From Karstenula rhodostoma CBS 690.94 (Eukaryota > Ascomycota > Dothideomycetes > Pleosporales > Didymosphaeriaceae), in contig MU001493.1 of the NCBI GenBank assembly GCA_010093485.1, forward strand, positions 1,211,599 to 1,275,598: a DNA stretch of 64,000 bases, read 5' to 3'. Positions 63,072-64,000 of the stretch are shown here, in pieces. A model generated the notes under the pieces. The model was not told where the DNA came from. It did not search any database and was given only the letters and a program-made list of their open reading frames with translations. A program made the translations under genes and the position numbers. Every line of letters starts with the position of its first letter. Position 1 is the stretch's first letter.

Positions 63072-63934
63072 GTTTCCTTGATCTTCTGAGATACCACGGT
63101 CTACGGTTTAGCGGCAACACTTTGGTCAAGGAGTCTTTGGCATCATCGCGAGGCGAGGCGTTTTGGAGGATGCCTTATTTGTGACGGATCATGATTGAGG
63201 GTTTTGTACGCATTCTCGACTGGGTTAGCGGGCGTTGTATTCGGGGTCGGGGTCTGAGATTCTGCCCATCAGCGCGGTCGGTTCATGATAAATACTATTG
63301 CATGCTTCAACAGGCGCACTGCCCGATACCAGCGACTAGTAGCGGAGGATGACAGCTCATATCCCGAACTAAGCTGTAAGCAAACGGATACAAACCTAAT
63401 AGAAGCAGCCGCCGGACAAAACAACTACACGCGTGTACACGCGTGACACGTATTCGAAGACGGCGTACACTACTCGCACCGCACGCACACCGCCGACTGG
63501 ACCACGAATCCGGACCCGCCAAGCGCCCTGGGTACCGCGGTAATTCTGCTCTGTCCCCGGGGCCCCTCAACACCAAACGCGACCATCGTGAGAGCCGCAA
63601 AGCACCGGAAAAATCGTGTAGCGCCGCAGGCCCACCTTCACGCCGCTTTTGCGGCGTGCCGGTGTTTGCGGGTTGCCATTCGTGGAAATGCATCCTCTGC
63701 GACGCAGGGCCCTTGCGGAGCGGAGGTTAGGAGGGGCTAGGAAGCGCGATAGAGGGGCAGAGGGGAAGCGAAACACGGGACATATAACCCCCGCGGGGCA
63801 GCTTTTTGGGGGCAGGTGATTCGGGTCAGTCAATCTTTTTCGTCCCTATATTCTGCTCTTCAGCTGTTTCAAAAGTGTCGTTTGTTACTCTGCTTGTTGA
63901 GAGATACCCCAGTGCATTGATCAATTACGACAAC
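63072..63934. promoter_or_regulatory. Promoter region of the arabinitol dehydrogenase gene
   Basis: Contains a GGCTAG XlnR-type hexamer at 63735-63740, a CCCCGCGGGG palindrome near 63789-63798 that includes CreA-like sequence, a TATA-like CATATAA at 63781-63787 and a pyrimidine/AT-rich leader. There is no gene between the RING protein and 63935. The regulatory reading is motif-based only. Confidence 0.4.
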
Positions 63935-64000
63935 ATGAGCACAACGACCGCTACGGAGGTCAAGCCTACCAAGGCGAACATTGGCGTCTACACAAATCCT
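63935..64000 (+). CDS. Probable L-arabinitol 4-dehydrogenase, 5' end only
   Basis: Only the first 22 codons are in the window: MSTTTATEVKPTKANIGVYT then NP. The block KANIGVYTNP closely resembles the start of fungal L-arabinitol 4-dehydrogenases and related sorbitol/xylitol dehydrogenases (medium-chain, zinc-dependent), which oxidise L-arabinitol to L-xylulose in pentose catabolism. No catalytic residue is visible yet, so this is a resemblance of the N-terminus only. The promoter motifs and the xylanase and pectin lyase in the same window fit the idea. Confidence 0.55.
   Translation, partial: MSTTTATEVKPTKANIGVYTNP

Overview
The window is nuclear DNA of a filamentous ascomycete (Pezizomycotina; the gene set and the intron style would suit a Dothideomycete, but I cannot name a species). 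The reasons are: introns of mostly 45-65 nt with GTAAGT/GTATGT-type donors and CTRAC-type branch points, mixed-strand genes about 2 kb apart, a fused HIS4, a Zn2Cys6 regulator, fungal CBM1 cellulose-binding modules, a Hrd3, an Ada3/Ngg1 and an SRA-domain protein. I see no convincing tRNA, rRNA, transposon or CRISPR. There is one assembly gap (31297-31847, 551 N).

Layout. 0-10 kb: a small type II membrane protein with a Cys-rich ectodomain (+), a large ankyrin-repeat protein (-), tRNA-dihydrouridine synthase 3 (-) and a BAP31/Yet3-like ER protein (+); the last two share a 0.4-kb divergent promoter. 10-20 kb: an amidase (+), a 2.1-kb gene-empty stretch, a secreted PAF-acetylhydrolase-like hydrolase (-), a Zn2Cys6 factor (+) and a pectin lyase with CBM1 (-). 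20-33 kb: Hrd3 (-), an MFS transporter with an unusual 833-nt repeat-filled intron (+), a seven-exon zinc-knuckle protein with recently duplicated exons and introns (+), and a very long secreted repeat protein ending in a chitinase-like domain without its catalytic acid (-, contains the gap). 33-45 kb: an SRA-domain protein (-), a second PAF-AH-like hydrolase (-), a Ypt4/Rab4-like GTPase (+) and a Ccc2-type copper ATPase (-). 45-64 kb: COP9 signalosome subunit 7 (+), an unknown conserved-looking protein (-), an Artemis/SNM1-like nuclease (+), a GH10 xylanase with CBM1 (-), HIS4 (-), an epoxide hydrolase (+), Ada3 of SAGA (-), a PA-TM-RING-like ligase (+) and the first codons of a probable L-arabinitol 4-dehydrogenase (+).

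How the genes fit together. Most are independent housekeeping genes. The clearest functional theme is plant cell-wall use: pectin lyase-CBM1, CBM1-GH10 xylanase and the pentose-pathway dehydrogenase at the right edge. ER and secretory functions also recur (Hrd3, BAP31-like, Rab4-like, Cu-ATPase, PA-RING), as do chromatin and DNA maintenance (Ada3, SRA, Artemis-like). No secondary-metabolite cluster or obvious defence island is present. The points that most deserve a second look are the catalytically degenerate GH18-like repeat protein, the tandem exon+intron duplication in the zinc-knuckle gene, the repeat-built MFS intron, a 24-bp imperfect inverted repeat at 20.3 kb, and a Rab whose catalytic switch-II Gln is Thr.

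Exon coordinates were derived by hand from splice motifs and frame continuity. They are consistent in phase but not confirmed by transcripts.
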